This document shows, piece after piece, positions 7,720-15,340 of a stretch of DNA of 37,783 bases. Every line of letters begins with the position of its first letter. The stretch's first letter is position 1. The DNA lies in the IMG/VR virus record IMGVR_UViG_3300010373_000027, positions 1 through 37,783 of that record; one strand, given 5' to 3'. The notes under the pieces are model-generated. The model did no database searches. It was not told the origin of the DNA and saw nothing but the letters and a program-made list of their open reading frames with translations. The DNA comes from a virus. The translations under genes were made by a program, and so were the position numbers.

Positions 7720-7846
7720 AAGCAGGATTTAAGGGAAAAACATCTCGTATTTTCCCTATTTTATTTCGTATTCCCGTTCCGTAGAAATCGCCTGATCCAC
7801 GAGGAGATTTAGTTGTATGGGCCATTTTAGGCGCTTTAGACGGCAT
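7679..7846 (-). CDS. Small basic phage protein (55 aa)
   Basis: Begins MPSKAPKMAHTTKSPRGSGD and contains FYGTGIRNKIGKIRD, which resembles short basic proteins found beside portal genes in other podoviruses. Its ATG (7846) overlaps the last 11 nt of the upstream 83-aa gene in another frame. Its 3' end overlaps the end of the plus-strand gene by 41 nt. No function assigned. Confidence 0.65.
   Translation of the reverse strand: MPSKAPKMAHTTKSPRGSGDFYGTGIRNKIGKIRDVFPLNPASKTLQKRPPKSLA
7732..7766 (+). terminator. Terminator for the 176-aa plus-strand gene
   Basis: Inverted repeat AGGGAAAA (7732-7739) / TTTTCCCT (7750-7757) is followed by ATTTTATTT. It lies 13 nt after the plus-strand stop codon and is buried inside the opposing 55-aa gene, so the same bases serve as terminator and as code. 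Confidence 0.7.
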
Positions 7847-8087
7847 CTACTTTCATTGTGTTAACTCTTCCAAAAGGGAGAGTGTCGGCTTTTGGTTTTG
7901 GATTGCCAGAATGTCCTACAGGATTTCTATGTCCAACTTTATAATCAGTGCCAGCGTTTACAAAACAGCTTGACCTTTGATCATATTGAGGACAGCGAAA
8001 ATCCCAAGGTGTGTTTTTACCATCTACAGGGTTATCTGGAGGATTTTGATTTTTTATAGCAATAGGATCATTGAATCCTGATTTCAT
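7836..8087 (-). CDS. Small phage protein (83 aa) near the portal
   Basis: Contains PWDFRCPQYDQRSSCFVNAG and YKVGHRNPVGHSG, a Pro/Gly/His-rich pattern with few hydrophobic residues. Such short proteins recur between portal and scaffold genes in podoviruses. The paired Cys (RCPQYDQRSSC) could bind metal. AGAGGT ribosome site before ATG 8087. Function unknown. Confidence 0.68.
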   Translation of the reverse strand: MKSGFNDPIAIKNQNPPDNPVDGKNTPWDFRCPQYDQRSSCFVNAGTDYKVGHRNPVGHSGNPKPKADTLPFGRVNTMKVDAV

Positions 8088-8140
8088 AATACCTCTTTTT
8101 TATAGATCATTAGAAAATTTCTTTTCTAAAACCTATAGGA

Positions 8141-8392
8141 TTAATTTCTGTACAAAGGCTTTTGAGGATACGCTTTAGCTTGAGCTACGCCTTTCATTTG
8201 CTGAGCTTTAAGCTTTTCAGTTGTATCTTCGTAATCCATTTCAGATCCTGCACCTTCAGCAGAACTTTCATGTTTTACTTTAGCGCCTTCTGGAAAAACA
8301 GAACCTTTAGATCTGCCACCTGCCCAGAATGAATGATCATCAATTCTTTGGCCGCCTGAACTTGCTCTGCCTTCTTTTTGACTGTCTTTCAT
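8141..8392 (-). CDS. Small hydrophilic phage protein (83 aa)
   Basis: Charged and Gly/Ser-rich (KEGRASSGGQRIDDHSFWAGG), with a C-terminal helix (EKLKAQQMKGVAQAKAY) and no hydrophobic core worth the name, so probably partly disordered. AAGGAAG site before ATG 8392. Located between the portal and other small head genes; possibly a minor head protein. Confidence 0.65.
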   Translation of the reverse strand: MKDSQKEGRASSGGQRIDDHSFWAGGRSKGSVFPEGAKVKHESSAEGAGSEMDYEDTTEKLKAQQMKGVAQAKAYPQKPLYRN

Positions 8393-8472
8393 AACATCTT
8401 CCTTAGAGCCTCAAAGCCCTTTGATATTTTATCTTTCTTTATATCATCAAGATTATAATATGCCAAGAATAG

Positions 8473-10440
8473 TTAAGCAAATTGCTCAACAGGCTGCTGT
8501 TTTTGAGGCATTCCAGCCATAATTTGTTCCATAAATTTCTTAGCAGCTTCATTTTTTTCTACGTTCATTCTAGCATTTTTTTCGGTTTCTTCTTCATCAT
8601 ACTTAATGCTTTCTAGTTGGTTTGCTTTAAGGAAGGTTTCTACTTCTCCGAATTTCTGCACAGTCTCTAAAAGTTTTTGAAGTGCATCCATTTTCTCTCT
8701 AGTAGAAATAGCATGATTCTTAGAAATCTCTGATATTCTTTCTTCAAATAGGCCTACATTGCTTTCTGAGCGGGCATCTCTTTCTCTTGCTTGTGAAAGC
8801 AGATTATGAATCTTTGCCATAAGTTCTTTTAGCTTCATTTCTTCGACAGTATGTTTGAGATTCATTTCCTCAGATTGAGCTGCTTGCATTTGTTGTTCTT
8901 GAGCTTGTAAGAACTCTATTATATCAGCTTTTCCAGTGATATTAAGTTTTGGGATAATCATGGAAGGAGGAAAGACTTCTCTACCAAAAGCTTGATTCAT
9001 TTCCATCATTTGTTGCGCTTGAAGATTTTGCTGTGTAGGCGTTAAATCTGTCTCTTCAACAATCACTTTATATTTTGAGAAAACTTTGGAATAGAAAAAT
9101 GCAGAAGGCTCTTCCCCTATGAGCAACTTTACTTTTTCAGCATTCCAATTGTTAAGCACTATAGATAAAAGTTTATCTCCTACAAGCTTCAGAGAAAAAT
9201 CCCACTGGTCGAAATATTTCTGGAAGACAAGAAGATTAGCAGCTTGTTTGATCAGAGCGGTAAGACTAGATATTTGCTTATCTTGCTGTCCAGACCAATT
9301 TTCAATGTTTATTCCTGAAGTTTCATAAATCAATTTAGACATCTGATCAGCTAAAGCTAGATCTGATTCAGGGACACCCGAAGGAATTATCTTCTCAACG
9401 TCAGACATGTCATAGCCTTCGTTAATAAGAATATCCCAGCCCTGTCCGGATTTCTTTAAATTATCTTCATTAGCAACAGCTCCAATCTTTCTTTTCCAAC
9501 CGGCATTGATGGTAGCGGAAACGATGTCGTTATTAGTGATAACTTTCCAGTTAAATAGGAATTGAGGATCTCTCATCGTTCTAACAAGCGAGCGCACTCT
9601 AAGATCGTAATAATTTATGTGTGGTTCATAGTTCCAAAAGACCGGAATAAATGGACATGAGTCAAATCCAAGTGGATTTTCCCCGTGGTACATCACTTGA
9701 TCGTTTAAAATTGTTGCTAATTTCCAAGAGGGAACTTCAACATTAACAATTTCCATATCAGGAACGTTGTATAAAATCTCTTCAATGTTTTCATGGTTTT
9801 GAGCAAAATCAAAAAATTGATTTCTCGATCTACTGTAAAGGCGTTTTCTTTTGCTTTTGCTTTTGTAATATACATAAGAAAGGACAAGCAGGTCATTTCT
9901 CGCCATATTGTAATTTTCTGGCAAGAAATAAAAGCTGCCATATCTTTGAGGCGTTCCCGCCATTGGAACTATAATATCTTTTTTATCCGGGAATCTTTCT
10001 TCAGCAACCTTTTTATCTATATACTCTTGGCACCAAACAAATTGAGCATCACTCATGTCAGGGTTTCTAAAATAAGGATCAACCAAAAAGCTATTGTATT
10101 CCCAGACTTTTAATTTCAATTGTCCTTGTGCTGGGTCATCATGAGCATAATCAAGGTAAGGTTGTAGAAGCACCATTCCGGAAACAGCGGATAGCTCACA
10201 AGCTTTTGAAAATTGCTCGTGAATGCCTTCTGTATTGCAAACATGAGTCATCAGCATATTATATTGATCAGTAGTTTCTGGATCTGCGCCTTCTGTTGGA
10301 ATATAGCTTATAGCCTTTCTATGTTGCCTTTGGAAGCCTGTAACCATGTTTACAGGTTGTTGGATCAGGTTGAAATAATATTGCTGGTAGGAGGTAGTGG
10401 GAGAAAAATTGAAGTAGCGGTTTACAAAGCTTTGTGCTTT
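8473..10440 (-). CDS. Portal protein, exon 2
   Basis: Main part of the portal protein. The coding frame starts at about 10440 (KAQSFVNRYFNFSPTTS) rather than at the internal ATG 10347, because 31 residues upstream stay in frame and read as protein. Portal-like features are an alpha/beta clip and wing region, WNYEPHINYYDLRVRSLVRTMRDP, and a long C-terminal Gln/Glu/Lys-rich coiled region (AQEQQMQAAQSEEMNLKH...) as in podovirus portal barrels. Together with exon 1 it makes about 691 aa, normal for the P22/podovirus portal class. It forms the dodecameric DNA channel and docks terminase. Confidence 0.85.
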   Translation of the reverse strand, partial: KAQSFVNRYFNFSPTTSYQQYYFNLIQQPVNMVTGFQRQHRKAISYIPTEGADPETTDQYNMLMTHVCNTEGIHEQFSKACELSAVSGMVLLQPYLDYAHDDPAQGQLKLKVWEYNSFLVDPYFRNPDMSDAQFVWCQEYIDKKVAEERFPDKKDIIVPMAGTPQRYGSFYFLPENYNMARNDLLVLSYVYYKSKSKRKRLYSRSRNQFFDFAQNHENIEEILYNVPDMEIVNVEVPSWKLATILNDQVMYHGENPLGFDSCPFIPVFWNYEPHINYYDLRVRSLVRTMRDPQFLFNWKVITNNDIVSATINAGWKRKIGAVANEDNLKKSGQGWDILINEGYDMSDVEKIIPSGVPESDLALADQMSKLIYETSGINIENWSGQQDKQISSLTALIKQAANLLVFQKYFDQWDFSLKLVGDKLLSIVLNNWNAEKVKLLIGEEPSAFFYSKVFSKYKVIVEETDLTPTQQNLQAQQMMEMNQAFGREVFPPSMIIPKLNITGKADIIEFLQAQEQQMQAAQSEEMNLKHTVEEMKLKELMAKIHNLLSQARERDARSESNVGLFEERISEISKNHAISTREKMDALQKLLETVQKFGEVETFLKANQLESIKYDEEETEKNARMNVEKNEAAKKFMEQIMAGMPQKQQPVEQFA

Positions 10441-10735
10441 CTGTTACTTTTGTGACCAATATACGATTTTATCATATAATTGGCGGGGAAACCTCTTCGG
10501 ATCTCCCTCACGAGTTTTATATATAGCTCGTGTTCAGACTGTCGCTTCGCCTTTCAGCGTCTCCTCACTCAGTCGTTCACGGTGCTTTCGCTTCCGCCTT
10601 GTTTTCCTTTTCAGGAGGTCCAAGACAATCAGAGGAGATTTAAGCTGGCCCATACCTAAGCCAGCATAAAAAAGTGTATCAATATTACTTTGATTCCAGC
10701 GCTTTTAGTTACTTTTTTATAACAGACCCGCATTA
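10441..10735 (-). ncRNA. Group I intron in the portal gene (~295 nt)
   Basis: Splicing joins the short N-terminal exon (...FMPIEQA) to KAQSFVNRYF in frame. P1: exon end AACAGGCU pairs with guide GGUCUGUU, with U-G at the splice site. Core elements match the MCP intron: CTCTGATTG, ACAAGGCGGA, ACCGTGA-CGACTGA (element R) and GCGACAGTC-GAAC (element S), followed by CGAGCT. The 3' end is GTAACAG. An alternative pair of sites, one base later at the 5' end and four bases later at the 3' end (intron 10437-10734), also keeps the frame and would give EQASQSF. No ORF inside. Confidence 0.88.
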
Positions 10736-10843
10736 AGCCTGTTCTATAGGCATAAACTTACTATACAAATTATCTAACCACTGTCTAATATTAGACTGTG
10801 TAGGCTCCATTCCACTTTGCCAAGGAGAATAGTAAAAGGTCAC
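10736..10843 (-). CDS. Portal protein, exon 1
   Basis: 36 codons from a GTG at 10843: VTFYYSPWQSGMEPTQSNIR and then QWLDNLYSKFMPIEQA, ending at the intron. A strong GGAGG lies 4 nt before the GTG, and an in-frame stop just upstream rules out a longer start in this frame. The sequence is a typical amphipathic N-terminal portal helix. The exon begins 13 nt after the HNH gene stop. Confidence 0.75.
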
Positions 10844-10856
10844 GTAACCTCCCTAT

Positions 10857-11534
10857 TTATTCTTTAAGTACTTTATAACCATATTGAGATAAAAACTCAA
10901 TGTACCACTCTATTTTGTCAATAACTCTTTGACCAGGTGGTTGGGCTTTTGACCATAATTCAAGATTTTCTAAACGATTATCATCACGTATGCCATTTTT
11001 GTGATGAACTCTTTCGTGCTCATGTAACTCTCTTCCTAAATGACCCATCATGACAAGTACATGTTGATATTTTCTTTTAAATTTTTGCGTTTTAGGGTCT
11101 TTATATACCATTAAAATATAACCCTTTTTGTTTTTATAACCTTTTCCTTTAGGTCCTTTAGGAAAAACATGATCTAAGGGAAGTCCCTTTTCAAATCTTG
11201 TTTTATTTTTCCCGTATGCATTTACTCTTTTAAGAGTTTTGATGTGTCTTTCAGGGTTATATTTTTTTTCTCTTTGATATTGACAGGCTGTACAATATTT
11301 ATATTTAGCCCCGTAAAAAAATACTTTTCCGCAATCTACACATTCACTACGTATTAAAGGGCGGCATTTATCACAATATTTTTTTCTTCCTAATTCTGAT
11401 TTTTCTTTGCAAATGGCGCAATATTTGTCTAATTTTTGATAATTTTTTTTATGGTAAGATTTTGCGTAGCATTTTACACAAATATTAGTCTTTTTTCTTT
11501 CATGTTCCTGATTACAAACAACGCATAACTTCAT
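10857..11534 (-). CDS. HNH homing endonuclease with three zinc knuckles
   Basis: 225 aa from ATG 11534 (GGAGG 5 nt upstream; a further ATG at 11567 has no ribosome site). Three CxxC...CxxC modules lie at Cys 4/7/19/22, 39/42/54/57 and 65/68/81/84. They are followed by a basic region and an HNH fold at about 155-195 with VHHKNG (176-181), N186 and ENLELW, the HNH_3 pattern of phage free-standing endonucleases. It lies outside both introns but directly upstream of the portal gene, where a site-specific nick could drive homing of the intron. It probably cuts intronless alleles; the target is unknown. Confidence 0.88.
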   Translation of the reverse strand: MKLCVVCNQEHERKKTNICVKCYAKSYHKKNYQKLDKYCAICKEKSELGRKKYCDKCRPLIRSECVDCGKVFFYGAKYKYCTACQYQREKKYNPERHIKTLKRVNAYGKNKTRFEKGLPLDHVFPKGPKGKGYKNKKGYILMVYKDPKTQKFKRKYQHVLVMMGHLGRELHEHERVHHKNGIRDDNRLENLELWSKAQPPGQRVIDKIEWYIEFLSQYGYKVLKE

Positions 11535-11551
11535 ACAACCTCCGTAGTTGT
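11535..11551 (-). promoter_or_regulatory. Hairpin presenting the HNH ribosome site
   Basis: ACAAC (minus strand, 11551-11547) pairs with GTTGT (11539-11535) around a 7-nt loop that holds GGAG, the Shine-Dalgarno of the HNH gene. Phage homing-endonuclease genes are often translationally damped by such structures. Weak stem, so a modest claim. Confidence 0.45.
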
Positions 11552-11612
11552 TTCGAGAAAAGGACATGCCAGGCGATTCGGATTATCGCTCTTCGGGTGC
11601 CCCTAGACATGT

Positions 11613-11789
11613 TCAAAGATTTGGTTTCAGCCTTTCTAATTCTTCCAATGGAATTCTGTACGAAGCATTTTTCCCAGTTCCCATTCGAATAGCTTTAAGT
11701 CTATTTGTTTTAATCGCACGTCTAACAGAATTCGGGTGCATTTTGATCAATACGGAAAATTCCAAGATGGTTACGTAACACATGGTCAT
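11613..11789 (-). CDS. Small excisionase-type helix-turn-helix protein (58 aa)
   Basis: Reads MTMCYVTILEFSVLIKMHPN, then SVRRAIKTNRLKAIRMGTGK and a YRIPLEELERL end. This is the MerR/excisionase-like winged HTH pattern: recognition helix SVRRAIKTNRL, then the wing and IPLEELERL. It is first in the leftward late operon and faces the fibre genes across an AT-rich divergent region, so it may regulate either. ATG 11783 is an alternative start. No clear ribosome site. Confidence 0.7.
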   Translation of the reverse strand: MTMCYVTILEFSVLIKMHPNSVRRAIKTNRLKAIRMGTGKNASYRIPLEELERLKPNL

Positions 11790-11907
11790 GATTATATTTT
11801 GTCATAAATAGTCATATAAGTACATATATAGTTAACCGTAATAATTTTTATTTGCTTTGGTTTTTGAAATATGAGAACGTTAAAACAACTTTAAGAAGGA
11901 GTCTCAA
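11785..11907. promoter_or_regulatory. Divergent control region between late operons
   Basis: An AT-rich stretch between the leftward HTH/HNH/portal operon and the rightward fibre operon. GTCAT occurs three times in the same orientation (11785, 11801, 11811), possible regulator sites. No consensus sigma-70 promoter with correct spacing is obvious. AAGGAG sits just before the fibre start at 11908. Confidence 0.4.
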
Positions 11908-14718
11908 ATGCCACTAGCTTATGGAATAGGCGGATTAATAAGTGTTCCTCAGGGACCAGTTTCAGGGAATGGAGCTCCTCCATCTTCTTTTAAAGGGCAG
12001 CTAGGACAACAATATTTTGATAATAGCACAACACCCCCAACAGAATATACTTTTAACGGGTCTACATGGCAAGCGGGTGGTAATGCTTATGCCACAACAT
12101 CTACTCCGGGTATAGTTCAGCTTTCGGCAAACGTTGTTACTGACCAAGCTTCTACAACATTAGTCCCTTATGCAAAAGCAGTTTATGACTACGGTCAATC
12201 ATTAGTTTTAGCAGGCGCAAACATTGCTCAAACAGGTGTTACAGGAATTACCAATCTTGCAACAAATGCTCAAGCCGTTGCAGGAACAGCAACAGTTCCA
12301 GGCGTTACAGCTTTAGCTGTTCAGCCGTCTAACTTAGCCGCCGTTTTTGCCGCGCCTCCAGCAACAGGAACAACAACTCCTGCAGCCGGTGTATTTACAA
12401 CACTTGGCGCAACCACTGTAACATTTACTGCGGGCGGCACATGGGCATCAGGCGGAACAGCAATATCAATTGGTGCAGATGCAACAACCGATACAATTAA
12501 TATTGGTACAGGCGCTGCTGCAAGAACAATCCATATTGGTGATTCGACACAAGCAAACCTTGTTACTGTTGGGTCGGCAACTGGCGCAGCTGCTCTTACT
12601 TTAAAAGCTGGTACAGGCAATTTTACACTTACTACAGCTGCAACCACAACTGTAACAATGGCCGCTGCTCAAACTAGTGGAACATTTACTATTGGTGGTA
12701 CTGCTCAAACCGGAGATATGACTTTAGGCTCATCTTCAGGCACAAATAATGTGCTAATTGGAAATGGAACAGGCGCTACTACAGTTAATATTTCGAATGG
12801 CAATACTTCCGGTGCAGTGAACATTGGAGCTGCTTTTGTTGGTGGAGCAATAACAATTGGCGGAACAGGTCAAACAGGCACTATTACTTTAGGAAGCAGC
12901 TCAGGTTCAAATTCTTTAGTAATTGCGGGTGGTGCAGGTGCAACAACACTTACAATAGCCGATGTTCAAACAGCAGGATCTGTAAGCATTGGCGCTGGCA
13001 TGACTACAGGAACAGTTTCGATAGGCGGAACAGGTTCACAAAGTGGCACTGTTACTTTATCTCCATCTACTGGAACTCAAACCGTTGCTATTGCTAATGC
13101 TAATGGAACAAAAACCATTACAATTGGTAATGGAGTAGATGGTAACCAAATATCTATTGGCAATGGTGCTAACACAACTTCCCAAACAATTAATATTGCT
13201 GATGGTGCATCAGCTGCCAATAGTATTGTAAACATTCTTTCAGGTGCGGGCTCTGCTGGTGCAGGAACACTCGCTCTAGGCTCTAACACAAGAGTCACAA
13301 CAATAGGTATTGGTAACGTAGCTCCTGCAGCCACAAGAACAACTACGTTGCTTGGCGGCAACTCAGCACAAACCGACACATTAAATGTAATGTCTGGTGC
13401 TCCTAGTGCCAATACTTCAACTGTAGCAATATTAAATGGAGCAGCCACAGGAACAGCAACACAGACATTTAACCTATTGTCCGGAGCTTCTAACTCAACA
13501 GCAATGAATTGCAACATCATGAATGGTGCTATAGCTGCAGGTACTGCAACTACTAACATCATGAATGGTAACGCTACTGGCGGAACTCTTGCATTGAATA
13601 TTGTTGGAGATACAGCAGCAACAACTGTTGTGACAACAAAACTTTGCACAGGAGCTGCAGCTCACGTATTAACCATTGGTAATGCTGCTTCTGGAGCTCA
13701 AACATGGAACGTAGGTACTGGTAACTTAGCTTTTGTTGGTGGTGGTAATACAATTAATATTGCCGCTGATGTTGCTACTAACACAGTCAATATTGGTACA
13801 GGCGCTGCCGCTGCCAACACACTTAAAATCGGTGGAACTGGCGCTAACGTTATCACCATAGGTAATACCCAAACAGCTGGTTCTATAGCTATGGGTAATG
13901 CCATGACTTCTGGAACAATTCAGATCGGTGGTGCTACACAAACAGGAGCAACAGCAATTATAATTGGACCAAGCACAGCGGCTGGCGGAGCAACATTCCA
14001 ATTTGGTAATGCTGCCAATACAGGTGCTCAAGTAATTAACATTGCTTCAGGAACATCTGCATCAGCCGCTTCTACAGTTAACCTTTTGAATGGCACAACT
14101 CCAGCAGCAAGCACCACATTAAACGTAATGTGCGGTGCAGCATCTGCAGGAACACAAACATTCAACTTGTTAGCAACTGGAGCTACAAGAGCTGGTGCTG
14201 TAAATATTGCAACTGGCGCAGCTGCTCATGCAGTTGTTATTGGTCAAGTAACTACAACAGTTGCAATCAATGGTCCTACAACACATACATTAGCCTCAGG
14301 AGCTGCAGTTGGCGTTACGATAAGTACAGCTTCAGGAACAGGCCGTTGCTTAGATTTAACTTCTAGTGGAGTAACGGTTCCAGATGTTTTATCAAATGTC
14401 GGTGGTATCAAAGTTACCCCAACAGATGTAGGCGCGGGCGCATCACCACAAACAGCAAATAATAGACACTTTAAAGTAGTATTTAGCGGTGTATCAATTG
14501 CTGCAAGTGCTGACCAAGCGTTAGTGATAAATAACTCTACAATTACTGGCGCAAGCACAGATATCTTGTATTCTTGGTTTGGAACCACAACAGGATCTGC
14601 TGTATCACTTAAGAGCGTTGTTAATGCTGCTGGCCAATCTACTTTGACATTTACCAATGGCGCAGGCGCGACTACAACCACTTCGAATATCACCGTGATC
14701 GGCTGGGTAATGGACTAA
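11908..14718 (+). CDS. Large beta-repeat tail fibre / adhesin protein
   Basis: 936 aa. The N-terminus (about 1-110) resembles virion-attachment heads of fibre proteins (GQLGQQYFDNSTTPPTEYTF, STPGIVQLS). The body (about 160-780) is made of tens of degenerate Gly/Thr-rich repeats, of types TITIGGTGQTGTITLGSS and NIMNGA, each with alternating hydrophobic residues, expected to fold as a stacked beta-solenoid. The C-terminal 120 residues are non-repeat (HFKVVFSGVSIAASADQALV ... ITVIGWVMD) and may cap or trimerise the fibre. GAAGGAG site before the start. Likely host-binding; the repeats could expand or shrink. Confidence 0.85.
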   Translation: MPLAYGIGGLISVPQGPVSGNGAPPSSFKGQLGQQYFDNSTTPPTEYTFNGSTWQAGGNAYATTSTPGIVQLSANVVTDQASTTLVPYAKAVYDYGQSLVLAGANIAQTGVTGITNLATNAQAVAGTATVPGVTALAVQPSNLAAVFAAPPATGTTTPAAGVFTTLGATTVTFTAGGTWASGGTAISIGADATTDTINIGTGAAARTIHIGDSTQANLVTVGSATGAAALTLKAGTGNFTLTTAATTTVTMAAAQTSGTFTIGGTAQTGDMTLGSSSGTNNVLIGNGTGATTVNISNGNTSGAVNIGAAFVGGAITIGGTGQTGTITLGSSSGSNSLVIAGGAGATTLTIADVQTAGSVSIGAGMTTGTVSIGGTGSQSGTVTLSPSTGTQTVAIANANGTKTITIGNGVDGNQISIGNGANTTSQTINIADGASAANSIVNILSGAGSAGAGTLALGSNTRVTTIGIGNVAPAATRTTTLLGGNSAQTDTLNVMSGAPSANTSTVAILNGAATGTATQTFNLLSGASNSTAMNCNIMNGAIAAGTATTNIMNGNATGGTLALNIVGDTAATTVVTTKLCTGAAAHVLTIGNAASGAQTWNVGTGNLAFVGGGNTINIAADVATNTVNIGTGAAAANTLKIGGTGANVITIGNTQTAGSIAMGNAMTSGTIQIGGATQTGATAIIIGPSTAAGGATFQFGNAANTGAQVINIASGTSASAASTVNLLNGTTPAASTTLNVMCGAASAGTQTFNLLATGATRAGAVNIATGAAAHAVVIGQVTTTVAINGPTTHTLASGAAVGVTISTASGTGRCLDLTSSGVTVPDVLSNVGGIKVTPTDVGAGASPQTANNRHFKVVFSGVSIAASADQALVINNSTITGASTDILYSWFGTTTGSAVSLKSVVNAAGQSTLTFTNGAGATTTTSNITVIGWVMD

Positions 14719-14729
14719 TAGCTAAAAAT

Positions 14730-14767
14730 TTAAGGTTAATTTAGTATATTGGCTAAATTAACCTTAA
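14730..14767. terminator. Perfect 15-bp inverted repeat after the fibre gene
   Basis: Arms 14730-14744 and 14753-14767 (TTAAGGTTAATTTAG and its exact complement) surround an 8-nt loop. It lies 12 nt after the fibre stop. It is AT-rich with no T-run, so it is a poor classical terminator; it could instead be an RNA processing or stability element, or an operator. Confidence 0.55.
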
Positions 14768-14780
14768 CCAATTGGAATGT

Positions 14781-14999
14781 ATGATTAAAAATTTCAGCAG
14801 ACTTGAATGCAAAGTAAGTGAAAAAGAAAGTCATTTTTATGTAGAAGTTGATACCCCAATCGTAGTCGTAAAAGAAATGCTTTTTCAACTTCAAAAATAT
14901 GTTGGCGCAGTTGAAGATCAAATCAATGCTCAACAAAAAAAGGTCGAAGCTGAAAAAGAAGAAGTCCCACAAGAAGAATTAATAAAAGAGGTTGAATAA
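14781..14999 (+). CDS. Small acidic protein in the fibre operon
   Basis: 72 aa from ATG 14781. MIKNFSRLECKVSEKESHFY, then a hydrophobic core (VDTPIVVVKEMLFQLQKYVG) and an acidic/Lys coiled tail (EKEEVPQEELIKEVE). Its stop overlaps the next start (TAATG). It may be a fibre chaperone or assembly helper by position; this is a guess. Confidence 0.7.
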   Translation: MIKNFSRLECKVSEKESHFYVEVDTPIVVVKEMLFQLQKYVGAVEDQINAQQKKVEAEKEEVPQEELIKEVE

Positions 15000-15331
15000 T
15001 GGCATATACCCAAAGGATATACTGGGAGCCGCTTAGAAGTATTGATTCAGCAACATTTACAGGGTCTTATCAAGCCTTAGGAACTCCTCTTGCTCATCCT
15101 GGGTATATTGTTAAATTAGTTAATAATTCAAGTGTTTTAGTGACGATTTCAGTAGATGGGGTCAATGATGTTGATGTAGCTCCTGCCAATTCTTTTTGGC
15201 TTTATGACGAAAGTAAGTCAGGATCTCCACCAGAACAGCAGGCATGTCCAAAAGGACTTCAATTTTATGTAAAAGGAAGCGCGGGCACAGGTAGTGTTTA
15301 TTTAGTAGTTCAATACATAATCCAAAACTAG
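14999..15331 (+). CDS. Small beta-sandwich tail protein
   Basis: 110 aa. Starts MAYTQRIYWEPLRSIDS. Beta-strand pattern with YIVKLVNNSSVLVTISVDG and VAPANSFWLYDES, ending QFYVKGSAGTGSVYLVVQYI. Similar short proteins lie beside fibre genes in other phages, where they cap or attach the fibre. Coupled by TAATG to the gene before it. Confidence 0.72.
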   Translation: MAYTQRIYWEPLRSIDSATFTGSYQALGTPLAHPGYIVKLVNNSSVLVTISVDGVNDVDVAPANSFWLYDESKSGSPPEQQACPKGLQFYVKGSAGTGSVYLVVQYIIQN

Positions 15332-15340
15332 AGGTGGGTT

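Noticed and set aside
10347-10347. ATG at 10347 as the portal start
   Set aside because: 31 further in-frame residues (to 10440) and a 36-codon exon 1 read as portal N-terminus; no ribosome site precedes 10347.
10857-11567. HNH gene as part of a third intron within the portal N-terminus (joining MSFSRNNYGG to the exon)
   Set aside because: GGAGGTT occurs at both ends and a join could be imagined, but no P1/P7 elements flank it and a GTG with GGAGG starts the exon well.
12321-14693. Long minus-strand open frames opposite the fibre gene (Val/Pro/Ala-rich)
   Set aside because: They are the complement of Gly/Thr/Ala repeats, with low-complexity composition and no ribosome sites.
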